NCBI RefSeq assembly: GCF_021234875.1
Contig: NZ_JAJQVM010000013.1
Location: 61,019-125,018 of the forward strand
Direction: 5' to 3'
DNA length: 64,000 nucleotides
DNA from: Marinibactrum halimedae
GTDB lineage: Bacteria > Pseudomonadota > Gammaproteobacteria > Pseudomonadales > Cellvibrionaceae
Below the pieces are notes generated by a model, which was not told where the DNA came from, did no database searches, and saw only the letters and a program-made list of their open reading frames with translations. The first letter of the stretch is position 1. The number at the start of each line of letters is the position of its first letter. Shown piece after piece: positions 26,580 through 35,482 of the stretch. The position numbers and the translations under genes are program-made.

Positions 26580-26796
26580 AGCCCCACTTCATTTGTTTCA
26601 CTTCTCATTTGTCTTACTTCTTATCTGCCTTACTGTTTTAACGGCCTTTCTTTCCTTTTAATAGCTTTCCTTTGTGAAGCTAAAAGCAAGAGGAAGGGGA
26701 GCGGTACACCAATAATAAAGTGTCAAAAACTCCACTTATCTGGGTTTTGCTAAAGTTAATATGACGTAACCTATTGTTTATTAATGAAAATTTTAT

Positions 26797-26814
26797 TTGG
26801 CATTAACCTTGCTA
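26797..26814 (+). promoter_or_regulatory. Sigma-54-type promoter of the FleSR-like operon
   Basis: TTGGCATTAACCTTGCTA has GG at 26799-26800 and GC at 26811-26812, separated by exactly 10 nt. It matches TGGCAY-N5-TTGCW closely. The start codon of the kinase follows 73 bp later. Flagellar fleSR-type operons are known to depend on sigma-54 and the master activator FleQ/FlrA, which agrees with the genes behind it. Confidence 0.7.
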
Positions 26815-26887
26815 AATACCTGGCAAGATTCAAAATACTGACTGTTTTTCGTCACGAGAGGCGATACGAAAAGCATGGGAGCTTGTT

Positions 26888-28354
26888 ATGCCTAAGCCAA
26901 AAGCCAACCACTTTGATGCTGAGTTGGCACCAGAGGAGTCGATTTTCGGGAATTACCGTCGTTTGATACGTGATCAGCCGGGTGCGTCTTTGATGACACC
27001 GAAGAAAGTGTCAGCTCATGGACATTCAAATTCCCAGACTCATTCGAATCAGCAATCACGAGCGGATGAGGCAGATTCTGAGATTGACCAGGCCGAACTT
27101 GAGCACCGCTTGGCGGATACTCGTCAATATGCTGAACAAGAAGTAGAGCGATTGGCGCAGCAAGGCCCGGAGTCTAAGTCATATACTCAACCGTTGAGCG
27201 AAGCAACAAGGCGAAGCCCGCTGTCTCGTCAAGCTGCGAGGCCTGAGAGTACCGGTGCAGGGGTAGAGGATGTGTTAGATGCCTTACCCGCCGGCGTGAT
27301 TGTGCTGGATGCGAGAGGAATGGTGACTCACGCCAACCCAGCTGCGCAGACATTGCTGAAAGCACCGTTACTGAACCGTGCTTGGCGAGAAGTGTTAAAA
27401 GCCAGCTTTGTAAAACGAGTCGATGATGGACATGAAATCTCCACTGTGGATGGAAAGCGTTTGGGAGTGTCAACACGATCATTAACCGGAGATCGAGAAG
27501 GGCAGCTCGTCCTCTTGACGGATCAAACCGAAACGCGTCGTTTGCAAACGGCCCTGAGCCAGCACCAAAGGTTGTCGTCGATGGGAAAAATGGTGTCTGC
27601 CTTGGCCCATCAAGTTCGAACACCGTTATCGGCGGCCATGCTATACGCCAGTCATTTGCAATCTGAGGCGCTGGGCGAAGAAAAGCGTACAGAATTTACA
27701 CAAAAGTTATGTTCTCGGTTAAGGCACCTGGAGCGGCAAGTGCAGGACATGCTGCTGTTCGTAAAAGGGGAATTACCCATTAATGACGAACGTTCGCAGT
27801 CACAAATTATTCAGGAGTTGGAAGCGGCCTTGGAGCTGCCGGTGCGCTCTGCAGGCGCCAAGGTGCAATGGCATGTATCGAAAGGGGAGTTTACGTTGCG
27901 GTGCAATGCCGACGCGCTGATAAATGCCTTACTTAACCTCATTAATAACAGTTTGCAGGCGTATACGAGCTCTTCTTTTTCTAGTGCGTCTATTACTGGT
28001 GCGTCTGCGGATGAGACTAGCAACACCACGCACAGTCCAGCCCTAGTGGCAAAAACCATTGAGCGTCAATTAGACGTCGTTGTGGAAAGTACGGCCGAAG
28101 GCATTGTGCTTGGTGTACGAGATTACGGGCCAGGCATTGCCCCTGATGTGATGCAAAAACTCAATACCCCTTTTGTCACCACCAAAGCACAAGGCACAGG
28201 ATTAGGGCTGACGGTTGTCAGAACCGTTGCTCAGGCCCATGGCGGCGAGTTTCGCCTTCGTTCAATGAACCCTGGTGTGTATGCCGCTATGTTGATTCCT
28301 CATGATGCCAATGCCTCTCCAGCAGAGGAAACATTACAGGAGGCGGCACGATGA
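26888..28354 (+). CDS. fleS: FleS/FlrB-type sensor histidine kinase
   Basis: This 488-residue soluble kinase has no membrane segment. A long low-complexity N-terminus (about 1-120) precedes a PAS domain (about 124-215; LDALPAGVIVLDARGMVTHANPAA). Then come HisKA with His241 in ALAHQVRTPLSAA, the N box LLNLINNSLQA, DYGPGIAP and GTGLGLTVV. The domain order and lack of membrane anchoring match FleS/FlrB, which controls the middle-to-late flagellar genes through its regulator partner. It overlaps the next gene by 4 bp. Flagellar structural genes are not in the window, so the symbol is based on domain match and promoter only. Confidence 0.78.
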   Translation: MPKPKANHFDAELAPEESIFGNYRRLIRDQPGASLMTPKKVSAHGHSNSQTHSNQQSRADEADSEIDQAELEHRLADTRQYAEQEVERLAQQGPESKSYTQPLSEATRRSPLSRQAARPESTGAGVEDVLDALPAGVIVLDARGMVTHANPAAQTLLKAPLLNRAWREVLKASFVKRVDDGHEISTVDGKRLGVSTRSLTGDREGQLVLLTDQTETRRLQTALSQHQRLSSMGKMVSALAHQVRTPLSAAMLYASHLQSEALGEEKRTEFTQKLCSRLRHLERQVQDMLLFVKGELPINDERSQSQIIQELEAALELPVRSAGAKVQWHVSKGEFTLRCNADALINALLNLINNSLQAYTSSSFSSASITGASADETSNTTHSPALVAKTIERQLDVVVESTAEGIVLGVRDYGPGIAPDVMQKLNTPFVTTKAQGTGLGLTVVRTVAQAHGGEFRLRSMNPGVYAAMLIPHDANASPAEETLQEAAR

Positions 28355-30072
28355 CTTATCCAATGACGAACCATCCAATGAATTCTTCTATGGCCAGCCA
28401 AATGACCAATACTACGACCAGCTCAGCTGCCTGCCACACGATGAGTGACCCTTCTATGAGTGCCGCCTATGCTTACAATTCAGACGTGCATTCGTCAAAC
28501 AGTGCATCCGTTGATGGCTGTTCAACAGCGAAAGAGCTGCCACGACATATTTTGTTGGTTGAAGATGACCCCGGCCTTCGCGAAGCCATTGAAGACAGCC
28601 TCTTAGTGGCAGGGTTTTTGGTCACCGCTGTTGGAGATGGTGCGCAAGCGTTGGCGAAGTTAAAAGCTGCGCAACCGTTTTCGATGATCGTTTCTGATGT
28701 CAATATGCCGGTGATGGACGGTCATGAATTACTCAGCCAGGTGCGGGCGCAGTTTGCGCATATTCCCATGTTGTTGATCACCGCGTATGGCACCATCGAT
28801 CAATCCGTCAAAGCCATGCAGGCGGGCGCGGTAGATTATTTGGTGAAGCCGTTTGAGGCGTCTCGGCTGGTTGAGTTGGTCGAGCGTCATACGGGCGGGC
28901 AGAGCATCACCGTTGATGACAGCCCGGTAGCGGTTGCACCGAGCAGTCAGCACCTTTTACGTATTGCCGCGCGCCTTGCGAAGTCAGACTCCACGGCGCT
29001 GATTCTCGGTGAATCGGGTACTGGTAAAGAAGTATTGGCACGTTATATTCATAACTGTTCACCCAGAGCCAACAAGCCTTTTGTGGCCATCAATTGTGCG
29101 GCCATTCCTGAGTCTATGTTGGAATCCATTTTGTTCGGGCACGAAAAGGGCGCCTACACCGGTGCGTTGAGTGCGCAGCCCGGAAAATTTGAACAAGCCA
29201 ACGGCGGCACCTTGCTGTTGGATGAGATCTCTGAGATGGATATGAGCTTGCAAGCAAAATTATTGCGAGTATTGCAAGAACGCGAAGTAGAGCGCTTGGG
29301 TGGCAGAAAAGTCATTAAGTTGGATGTGAGAGTAATTGCGACGTCTAACCGATCCATGCAAGAAGCGGTACAACAAGGGCGTTTTCGTGAGGACTTGTAT
29401 TATCGCTTGAGTGTGTTGCCGTTATGTTGGCACCCTTTGCGTGAGCGTCGTGAAGATATCGTCCCGTTAGCGAAGAAGTTATTAGCCAAACATGCGACCA
29501 AACAGCATCGTCGAGGCGTTACTTTAACACCAGACGCAGAGCGCGCGTTGGTATCCCATTATTGGCCGGGGAATGTGCGTGAACTGGATAACGTCATGCA
29601 GAGAGCGTTGATTCTCAGTGAGGGTTTGTATATCCAGCCCGGTGATTTGGCCCTCGATTTGGCTTTTGAGCCTACTTATGATTCATCTGATGAGTTGAGG
29701 GGGCAGTCCAACAGTGGGCAACCTCATAATGCAAGTGTCAGTGGGTTCTCGAATGGCGTTTCTAATTCTTCTGCTGTTCATAACGTAGGTTGGGAACAAA
29801 ACGAGAATGGTGTTCCGCCTGATGCGTCAATGGAAGTCACCGAAGTGGAAAATTTCATTGCAGAGCAATTGGCTCATGGTGATTTGCCGCAAAAAGGGGA
29901 GCTGGGCAATGATTTAAAGCAGCGAGAGTTTGCGGTCATTGTGAATACCATTCGTGAGTCCAATGGTAGTCGTAAACAGGCTGCGGAAAAACTGGGTATT
30001 AGCCCCAGAACGTTGCGGTATAAAATTGCTAAATTTCGCGATGCAGGTATGCATGTGGACGAATGTTTATAG
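28351..30072 (+). CDS. fleR: FleR/FlrC-type sigma-54-dependent response regulator
   Basis: This 573-residue activator has an unusual Met/Ser/Asn-rich N-terminus of about 65 residues, so the true start may lie at one of several internal ATGs. The receiver has its phosphoacceptor at Asp116 (SDVNMPVMDG) and the Lys in LVKPFEA. The AAA+ domain carries GESGTGKE from about residue 220 and the sigma-54 contact loop as GAYTGA in place of GAFTGA. A Ser/Asn-rich linker leads to a Fis-type HTH (GSRKQAAEKLGISPRTLRYK). It is translated from an ATGA overlap with the kinase gene. It would activate sigma-54 promoters of flagellar genes if the FleR assignment is right. Confidence 0.82.
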   Translation: MTYPMTNHPMNSSMASQMTNTTTSSAACHTMSDPSMSAAYAYNSDVHSSNSASVDGCSTAKELPRHILLVEDDPGLREAIEDSLLVAGFLVTAVGDGAQALAKLKAAQPFSMIVSDVNMPVMDGHELLSQVRAQFAHIPMLLITAYGTIDQSVKAMQAGAVDYLVKPFEASRLVELVERHTGGQSITVDDSPVAVAPSSQHLLRIAARLAKSDSTALILGESGTGKEVLARYIHNCSPRANKPFVAINCAAIPESMLESILFGHEKGAYTGALSAQPGKFEQANGGTLLLDEISEMDMSLQAKLLRVLQEREVERLGGRKVIKLDVRVIATSNRSMQEAVQQGRFREDLYYRLSVLPLCWHPLRERREDIVPLAKKLLAKHATKQHRRGVTLTPDAERALVSHYWPGNVRELDNVMQRALILSEGLYIQPGDLALDLAFEPTYDSSDELRGQSNSGQPHNASVSGFSNGVSNSSAVHNVGWEQNENGVPPDASMEVTEVENFIAEQLAHGDLPQKGELGNDLKQREFAVIVNTIRESNGSRKQAAEKLGISPRTLRYKIAKFRDAGMHVDECL

Positions 30073-30255
30073 CGAGAAACAAGGCTTATTTGAAATTACT
30101 ATACAAAGCAGTTATTGAGTAAAAAAATATCTTAACAGATTGTGCTCTTGTTCATCAGTTTGTCACTTTTATCTAAAAAAATAGCCTTGACCATTAACCA
30201 CGAGCAAGGTTATGTTTGGCTTGCGGTTAACAGCAAAGGGTTACATGGACGATAC

Positions 30256-30288
30256 GCAAATACCCTAGAATCGTTATTAGGGATTTGC
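30256..30288. promoter_or_regulatory. Hairpin upstream of the PA3496-like gene
   Basis: GCAAAT-A-CCCTA (30256-30267) pairs with TAGGG-ATTTGC (30278-30288), giving 11 bp with a single bulged A. No T-run follows, so it is more likely a leader structure or protein site than a terminator. It ends 80 bp before the start codon. Confidence 0.35.
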
Positions 30289-30367
30289 AGTAACAATGCG
30301 GTTGTTTGTTAAGACGATTTTCGTCTTACAGGCTTACTTTTGTGCTTATATTTGTGAGGGTATAGGT

Positions 30368-30568
30368 ATGCGCGATGAACTGCTCAAAAACGATGGAATA
30401 GATGACGCCGTTATTAATTTAGGTGAAGAACTCGACGCCGAGGAATTTACCGCCAAAAACCAACACTTGGATGCCAGGCGTCGTTTGGAAGACGCGCTTG
30501 AACAACGTCGTCTGAGTCGAGAAATTCAAGAATTTGATTTCGACTTTGAAGAGGACGACTATTACTAA
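30368..30568 (+). CDS. PA3496-like small acidic protein
   Basis: This 66-residue cytoplasmic protein runs from MRDELLKNDGIDD to an acidic, aromatic tail FDFDFEEDDYY. ATG 30368 is chosen because GAGGG precedes it; the open frame to 30296 gives an unlike N-terminus. The composition and the charged RRRLEDALEQRRL helix fit the short PA3496 family seen in Pseudomonas relatives, whose function is not established. It lies 295 bp downstream of the FleR-like gene and is probably expressed separately. Confidence 0.6.
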   Translation: MRDELLKNDGIDDAVINLGEELDAEEFTAKNQHLDARRRLEDALEQRRLSREIQEFDFDFEEDDYY

Positions 30569-30864
30569 CGTATACCCTGCCTAATTTTATTCGTTTCAAA
30601 TTATTGCCCCCCTTACCGTAAAATGCCGGATATCAGCGCCGGTTCTTACAAAAAGGGGAGGCTGTCAGTAAATCAATTGAGCGAACGCTTGCACAGTGTA
30701 ATGGCGAGCCAACGTCTGCATTCTTTAATGATTTGTCTTCATCACAACGTGTCTGCCAACCACTTTTAAGTCTGAGTATTGTTTTACTAGAACACTTGTC
30801 TTGTGGCCGTTGACTTTGGTAAAACCTGCAAACAGGATTTGGTTTCTGCAAGGTAATACTAACG

Positions 30865-31275
30865 ATGATGTTTTATACAACGATGAATGTTGTGCCGAAA
30901 AATAATGTTGGCCCGAAAAATAAAGCTATTCGAGTTCGACTGGCTCAAGTGATGCTAATGAGTGGACTGGCATTCTGGGCGTTAGGCGCACAGGCCTACG
31001 AAAAGACCATCGAAAAAACGGTTGATATTTATTACAACGCGAAAACTGGCTGCCAAGGAGGGAAGACGGAAGTGTTGTCGGTGACAACCTTAGCTGAGTC
31101 CAAACACCAACAAAAGCCGGATGCAGAAGTGCTGCCAGACGATTATGAAGCGAAAGTTCGGATTGACACTTGCGGTGTAAAGGGGGTGTTTTTAGTCTGG
31201 CTTCGGTATCAGGCGCCTTGGTATACGATCCTTTCTCAAACCTCTTTTCGTTCAACCCCCGAGCTTTCCCAATAA
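30865..31275 (+). CDS. Small exported protein of unknown function
   Basis: This 136-residue product is not recognised. A basic N-terminal region (KAIRVR) precedes a hydrophobic segment (AQVMLMSGLAFWALGAQAYE) with a likely signal-peptidase site after AQA, so the mature protein would be about 90 residues and periplasmic. Two cysteines (in TGCQGG and DTCGV) could form a disulfide bond. The start is uncertain because several ATGs occur in the first 30 codons. It stands alone between the PA3496-like gene and a TonB-dependent receptor. Confidence 0.55.
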   Translation: MMFYTTMNVVPKNNVGPKNKAIRVRLAQVMLMSGLAFWALGAQAYEKTIEKTVDIYYNAKTGCQGGKTEVLSVTTLAESKHQQKPDAEVLPDDYEAKVRIDTCGVKGVFLVWLRYQAPWYTILSQTSFRSTPELSQ

Positions 31276-31667
31276 CGTACTCTTTTTTATTTTTCTATCT
31301 TGTCTCCAACATTCTTCTAGCGTAAGCGTTTGGTTTATCTGTGCCGCCTTTATTTTTCGATGTTAAACGGCACAGCTTTCTTATTTTCTTCGATTTATTT
31401 TGGCCTCTTTTTAGTTCAGTTTTTTGATCTTAGTTGTTTTTGATCTTAGTTGGCAAGGGTGATTGATAAGCCTGCACGACAAAGACGGCAAGCTTTCAAG
31501 TTTACCTGCTATTGCCACCCATTTATCGTCATTGATCCATTATTTTTATAATACAAACAGCTTAAAGGTGAGGTAAAAAGGCATTTCAAATGCTATATAA
31601 AGAGGTATTTAAAAAAATCGACAATAAAAATGAAAGCATTTTCAAACCAAAAACTTAGGAGCGGATA
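31276..31667. other. Intergenic region upstream of a TonB-dependent receptor
   Basis: It contains a long-loop hairpin (CTGTGCCG at 31339-31346, CGGCACAG at 31368-31375, then CTTTC) that may terminate the small exported protein gene. A tandem repeat of TTTTTGATCTTAGTTG lies at about 31422-31453. A small palindrome GCATTTCAAATGC (31581-31593) sits beside TATATAA, probably within the receptor promoter. Confidence 0.45.
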
Positions 31668-34094
31668 ATGACAACAATAATATCGACAACAACACTATTG
31701 CAAACAAAGAATCAGGCCAAAGTCGTATTTCATAATCGCGCATTCAATGTTAGGCCTCTTCTTCTGGCAGCAGCCATTACTTCTATTGTTGTCTCAGAAC
31801 AGATTGTTGCGCAAAACACGGATATTGAAGAAGTGATTGTCACAGCCACCAAAAGGGCAAGCACCATTCAGGATGTGCCTTTTTCCATTAATGCTCAGAC
31901 CTCAAAAGACATTGAGCGATCTGGTGCTACCAATCTAGAAGAGTTATCCAGAAATGTCGCGGGCTTGGCCATTCAAAACCTTGGGCCAGGTCAAAGCCAG
32001 GTGTCGGTACGAGGCGTGTCTGCGGGGCAAATCGTGCGAGATCAACCGGGTGTGAAAGAGCAAGTTGGGGTGTATTTGGATGAGTCGGTCATATCACTTT
32101 CTTTATTTACGCCGGATTTGGACCTGTATGATTTAAACCGAGTAGAAACCTTGCGCGGGCCTCAAGGAACGCTGTTTGGCTCCGGTTCGGTGGGTGGCAC
32201 CATTCGTTACATTACCAACCAGCCGAATTTAGAAGAAACCGAAGGGTCTTTAGAATTAAATTTAAACGCGATTTCTGACGGTGAAAGCGGTGGCCATGCC
32301 AAAGGCATGGTGAATTTACCGTTTGCAGAAGGCACAGGCGCGGTACGAGCTGTGTTTTACCACACGGAATACGCAGGGTTTATCGATGCTAAAGGCCCAG
32401 CAGGTGGCGATGATGTGAATAGTGGTACAAGAACCGGCGGGCGTGTGGCGCTGACTTTGCAGCCCAATGAAAACTTCTCGATTACTCCGCGCGTTATTTT
32501 TCAAAATATCGAGACCGATGGTAACAATCGTACAGAAGCCTTTAATTTCTTAGCGTCAGCCAGTGGTGTAACACTGGGTGATCGTGAGCAATTCCTACTT
32601 TTAAAAGAAGGATTTGAAGACGACACGTTAATTACCGATTTAACCGCTACCATTAGTACCGATATTTTTGAGGTGACTTCTATTACGTCTTATACCGAAC
32701 GGGAAATTTTAGTGAGTCGAGATGCGAGTGCTTTAAGTTCAAGTGTATCACTAGATGCTCTTGGACTAAATGAGGTGTCATTTTTGATTCCTTCGAATTT
32801 ACGTGATTCCACCGATGTAGAACAAACCACGCAAGAATTGCGTTTGAGTACGAATAGTTTGGAGGTTATGGATGTGGTGGTAGGGGTGTTTTATTCGGAT
32901 ACTGAAAGGCAATATAGGCAACGTTTACCGACGCCGGGCTACGATGCTTTTGTCGATGCGGCACTTGGTGAGGGCACTTCGGCTGCGGTTGCCAATGGTT
33001 ATAGTGCGAACTCTCCTTACAACGCGGATATCCCTTACGATCTTGAGCAATTATCTGCCTTCGGTGAGGTGAGTGTGCACCTTGGTGAGCGCTGGTCATT
33101 AACCTTCGGTACGCGCTACTACGATTACGAAGAAACCCGTACCTTTAATTCGGGCGGGATATTTTCGAACTCGAATATGAACTTATCTGATGAAACCGCT
33201 TCCCACGGATTTAACAGCCGCTTTTTGGCAAGTTTTGATGCGACGGAAGATTTGACGCTTAATTTCCAAGTATCAGAAGGCTTCCGATTAGGGGGGGTGA
33301 ACGATCCGCTGAATGCAAACCTGTGTGAGGGTGATGACCTGACAACCTTTGGCAGTTTTCAAAGTTACGATGATGAAACGCTGACGAATATCGAGTTTGG
33401 ATTAAAAGCACGCTTCCCTGGAGTTCAATTAAATGCCGCGATTTTCCATGCGGATATTGACGATTTACAGGTTACGTTGGATGCGGGCAGCTGTTCATCA
33501 CGAATTTCGTTTAACGTAGAAGAAGCCCACAGTACCGGTATAGAGTTAGAATTAAAAGCTCAACCCACCGATCGTATCGATTTGAGTTTAGCTGCCAGCT
33601 CTTTAGAAGCGGAATTCGACTCTACCGTTACCGATAACACCGGTGCAGTATTAGGTGGTGTTGCAGATGGTAATCGTTTGGCATCCGTACCGGAATTTTC
33701 CGCAGCCGCAACAGCCAGTTATACCATGCCGATGGACATGTTTGGCAACAGTGGTGATCTCTTCTTCACGTTGTCTTACCAGCACGTGGGTGATCGCATT
33801 ACGCAACCGGGCGATCAAGTGGCTGGTGCGGGAACCTTTGCTCACGGCTTAGCTTTTGGGGAGTTGGACGGCAGCGAAGTGACCGAGTTAGATTTGGAAT
33901 TGCCGTCTTATGATATCGTCAACTTTAACGTTGGTTTTGAGGCAGACGATTGGGAAGTTCTGATGTATCTCAATAACGCAACAGATGAAGATGCCTTGTT
34001 GTCATTTGACCGTGAGCGTGGTGGACGCGCCCGTTTAGGATACCGTTCCAATCAACCGGCGACGTTTGGTGTGACTTATCGTAGACGTTTTTAA
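31668..34094 (+). CDS. TonB-dependent outer-membrane receptor
   Basis: This 808-residue outer-membrane transporter has a long N-region and then a signal core (RPLLLAAAITSIVV). A TonB-box-like EEVIVTATKR follows, then the plug (VPFSINAQTSKDIERSGATN, VSVRGVSAGQ, VETLRGPQGTLFGSG) and a beta-barrel ending in TFGVTYRRRF with the expected terminal Phe. AGGAG lies 7 nt before the start. The substrate is unknown; this class imports siderophores and oligosaccharides, among others. Its last codons and terminator are repeated at 35453-35584, beyond an inserted gene pair. Confidence 0.93.
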   Translation: MTTIISTTTLLQTKNQAKVVFHNRAFNVRPLLLAAAITSIVVSEQIVAQNTDIEEVIVTATKRASTIQDVPFSINAQTSKDIERSGATNLEELSRNVAGLAIQNLGPGQSQVSVRGVSAGQIVRDQPGVKEQVGVYLDESVISLSLFTPDLDLYDLNRVETLRGPQGTLFGSGSVGGTIRYITNQPNLEETEGSLELNLNAISDGESGGHAKGMVNLPFAEGTGAVRAVFYHTEYAGFIDAKGPAGGDDVNSGTRTGGRVALTLQPNENFSITPRVIFQNIETDGNNRTEAFNFLASASGVTLGDREQFLLLKEGFEDDTLITDLTATISTDIFEVTSITSYTEREILVSRDASALSSSVSLDALGLNEVSFLIPSNLRDSTDVEQTTQELRLSTNSLEVMDVVVGVFYSDTERQYRQRLPTPGYDAFVDAALGEGTSAAVANGYSANSPYNADIPYDLEQLSAFGEVSVHLGERWSLTFGTRYYDYEETRTFNSGGIFSNSNMNLSDETASHGFNSRFLASFDATEDLTLNFQVSEGFRLGGVNDPLNANLCEGDDLTTFGSFQSYDDETLTNIEFGLKARFPGVQLNAAIFHADIDDLQVTLDAGSCSSRISFNVEEAHSTGIELELKAQPTDRIDLSLAASSLEAEFDSTVTDNTGAVLGGVADGNRLASVPEFSAAATASYTMPMDMFGNSGDLFFTLSYQHVGDRITQPGDQVAGAGTFAHGLAFGELDGSEVTELDLELPSYDIVNFNVGFEADDWEVLMYLNNATDEDALLSFDRERGGRARLGYRSNQPATFGVTYRRRF

Positions 34095-34197
34095 TTGCTT
34101 TAAAAGATTCACTTAATTTGGCGGTTTATATTTCGTCTTTGAGTTGAATGGATGAGTTAAATAAAAAAACCACCTTTTTTAAGGTGGTTTTTTATTT
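34065..34197. repeat. Left copy of a 133-bp direct repeat (receptor 3' end plus terminator)
   Basis: It covers the last ten codons of the receptor, its 3' untranslated region and its terminator. The right copy at 35453-35584 matches with about nine mismatches and one single-base indel. Similarity stops right after TTTTTTATTT in both. The repeats bracket the AbrB/nucleotidyltransferase pair. Confidence 0.88.
34163..34193. terminator. Terminator of the TonB-dependent receptor gene
   Basis: ACCACCTT and AAGGTGGT form an 8-bp stem with a TTTT loop, flanked by seven As and a run of Ts. It can work on both strands. An almost identical hairpin occurs at 35551-35580. Confidence 0.88.
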
Positions 34198-34296
34198 GGT
34201 TTGGGCATTTTTTCTCGGAAATTTTCACCCAATTTCTCCTCTTCTTAGTTTGAAGGAAGCCATAAAATTACCTTTTCCTGAAACCCTGATACAATA

Positions 34297-34315
34297 GGAT
34301 ATACAATGTATATCC
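34297..34315. promoter_or_regulatory. Palindromic operator at the promoter of the toxin-antitoxin-like pair
   Basis: GGATATACA-A-TGTATATCC is a perfect 9-bp inverted repeat with one central base. It starts 2 bp after a -10-like TACAAT (34290-34295; TTACCT lies 16 bp upstream) and ends 16 bp before the start codon of the AbrB-like gene. The position is ideal for autorepression by the AbrB-like protein. Confidence 0.7.
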
Positions 34316-34331
34316 GAAAGGGTGAGCAATC

Positions 34332-34781
34332 ATGAAGTTGAAAGTAACAGAGTGGGGTAACAGTCATGGCGTGAGGATTACTGCTGCTATGATGAAGCAT
34401 CTCAATGTAAAAGCAGGGGATGAGGTTGAAGTCAATATTACTGAAAATGGCGTTGAAATCACCAAAAATAACCAGTCTATCGATTATCTAGATACCGTAA
34501 AGAATGCTCTTCTTGATTCGATTCACAAACAGTCTGAGCCGGTGGCTCAAGTAGAAGATCCTTATGCAGAGGCTGACGTTGCCTACATCGTTATTGCTAT
34601 CAACCCATGCTCGCCAGAAATACGACAAGTACCTAAAGATACTGAAAATGCTTTCGCTACATTGGCTGACGCCAAAGAAGCCGCAAGGCAACACATTCAA
34701 TCTTCAATTGCAGAAGCTCAAAAGTCACTCTCCAGCCTGAGGCAAGTAGGTATCGGTAACATAAGTTACATCGCGCTATGA
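34332..34781 (+). CDS. SpoVT/AbrB-fold antitoxin-like protein
   Basis: This 149-residue protein has an N-terminal swapped-hairpin DNA-binding domain of the AbrB/MazE type (MKLKVTEWGNSHGVRI, LNVKAGDEVEVNI, GVEITK; residues 1-47). A C-terminal extension of about 100 residues is unusually long for an antitoxin and may bind the partner. It overlaps the next gene by 4 bp (ATGA), as antitoxin-toxin pairs often do, and a perfect palindrome sits at its promoter. It probably represses its own operon and counters the nucleotidyltransferase; this is inferred from architecture. Confidence 0.75.
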   Translation: MKLKVTEWGNSHGVRITAAMMKHLNVKAGDEVEVNITENGVEITKNNQSIDYLDTVKNALLDSIHKQSEPVAQVEDPYAEADVAYIVIAINPCSPEIRQVPKDTENAFATLADAKEAARQHIQSSIAEAQKSLSSLRQVGIGNISYIAL

Positions 34782-35419
34782 AAGAAAATATTCAAAACTT
34801 ACAAATGTCTTACGAATTATCAAGTCAGCAAGTTGAGGATGCGGTTAACCCCCTAGAAGTGGCAGCTCTCTTTGAAAAAGAGCACGTATCTTACGTTCTA
34901 ATCGGGGGGCATATGCTCTCGTTCTATACTGGCACAGCCAGAGCTACAGTTGATGTTGATTTTATCATTGGTGGGCCGGACTTTCCTCGTGCAACCAAAG
35001 CAATCGACAAAGCTTATGCGCAATTCAGGCAGAATGATCGTATTTACCATGTCACCTATGACTCGAAGAAATCTGGGAAAAAAGATTTGGAGCGTATTGA
35101 TTTGGTGAGAGATGGGTTTCCTCTTTTTCGTGAAATAGTCATAAAGTACTGCCACACAATCAGTGCACATAAACATACAATTAAGATTCCTACCATTGAA
35201 GCTGCTATTGCCTTAAAATTTGCGGCATCAATTTCACCAAACAGAGGCGATGAAAACAAGCCAGTTGACAATGCCGATTTGCTAAAACTCGTAAGGTCGG
35301 AGTCAAATATTAAAGAGGATGCTCTAATAAAGCTAGGTAACTTAGTTTACCAAGGTGGCGGTAAAGAGCTTGTCTCTATTGTTGCTGATATTAAGGCAGG
35401 AAAGGCGGTTAGCTTATAA
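34778..35419 (+). CDS. AbiEii/MenT-like nucleotidyltransferase, putative toxin
   Basis: This 213-residue protein has the minimal nucleotidyltransferase signature YVLIGGHMLSFYTGTARATVDVDFII split over residues about 39-64: the GG motif, the RATxDxD motif with two catalytic aspartates, and a later catalytic-type Asp in ERIDLV. IEAAIALKFAAS and NADLLKL match the helical region of AbiEii-type enzymes. Members of this group act as toxins by nucleotidylating tRNA or other targets. AbiEii is normally paired with an HTH antitoxin (AbiEi), whereas here the partner is an AbrB-fold protein. The enzymatic target is unknown. Confidence 0.75.
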   Translation: MKENIQNLQMSYELSSQQVEDAVNPLEVAALFEKEHVSYVLIGGHMLSFYTGTARATVDVDFIIGGPDFPRATKAIDKAYAQFRQNDRIYHVTYDSKKSGKKDLERIDLVRDGFPLFREIVIKYCHTISAHKHTIKIPTIEAAIALKFAASISPNRGDENKPVDNADLLKLVRSESNIKEDALIKLGNLVYQGGGKELVSIVADIKAGKAVSL

Positions 35420-35425
35420 AAACTG

Positions 35426-35482
35426 CGGCTGAAAGCCAACCAACTTGCCACCTTTGGTGTGACTTACCGTAAGCGTTTTTAA
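35426..35482 (+). pseudogene. Remnant of a TonB-dependent receptor 3' end
   Basis: Eighteen codons read RLKANQLATFGVTYRKRF and then a stop. This aligns with the end of the upstream receptor, RLGYRSNQPATFGVTYRRRF, with a 2-residue gap. The same frame has a stop shortly upstream and no start. It is the truncated end of a close paralogue, followed by the same 3' region and terminator. Confidence 0.82.

Larger units (their letters stand above)
26265..26887. other. Intergenic region with an 18-bp tandem repeat and a sigma-54-like promoter
   Basis: An open frame at 26301-26753 covers part of this region but has no ribosome-binding site, low-complexity content and no recognisable domain, so it is not called. 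Three near-perfect 18-bp repeats (TTATTGGTTACCTTTATC) lie at 26526-26579. The promoter listed at 26797 precedes the kinase gene. Confidence 0.5.

Noticed and set aside
26301..26753. 150-codon open frame upstream of the FleSR-like genes
   Set aside because: It has no ribosome-binding site, is partly made of the 18-bp repeat, and shows no domain or plausible protein composition. It also spans the region where the promoter elements lie.
30621..30767. 48-codon open frame between the PA3496-like gene and the exported protein gene
   Set aside because: There is no ribosome-binding site and the sequence has no recognisable feature.
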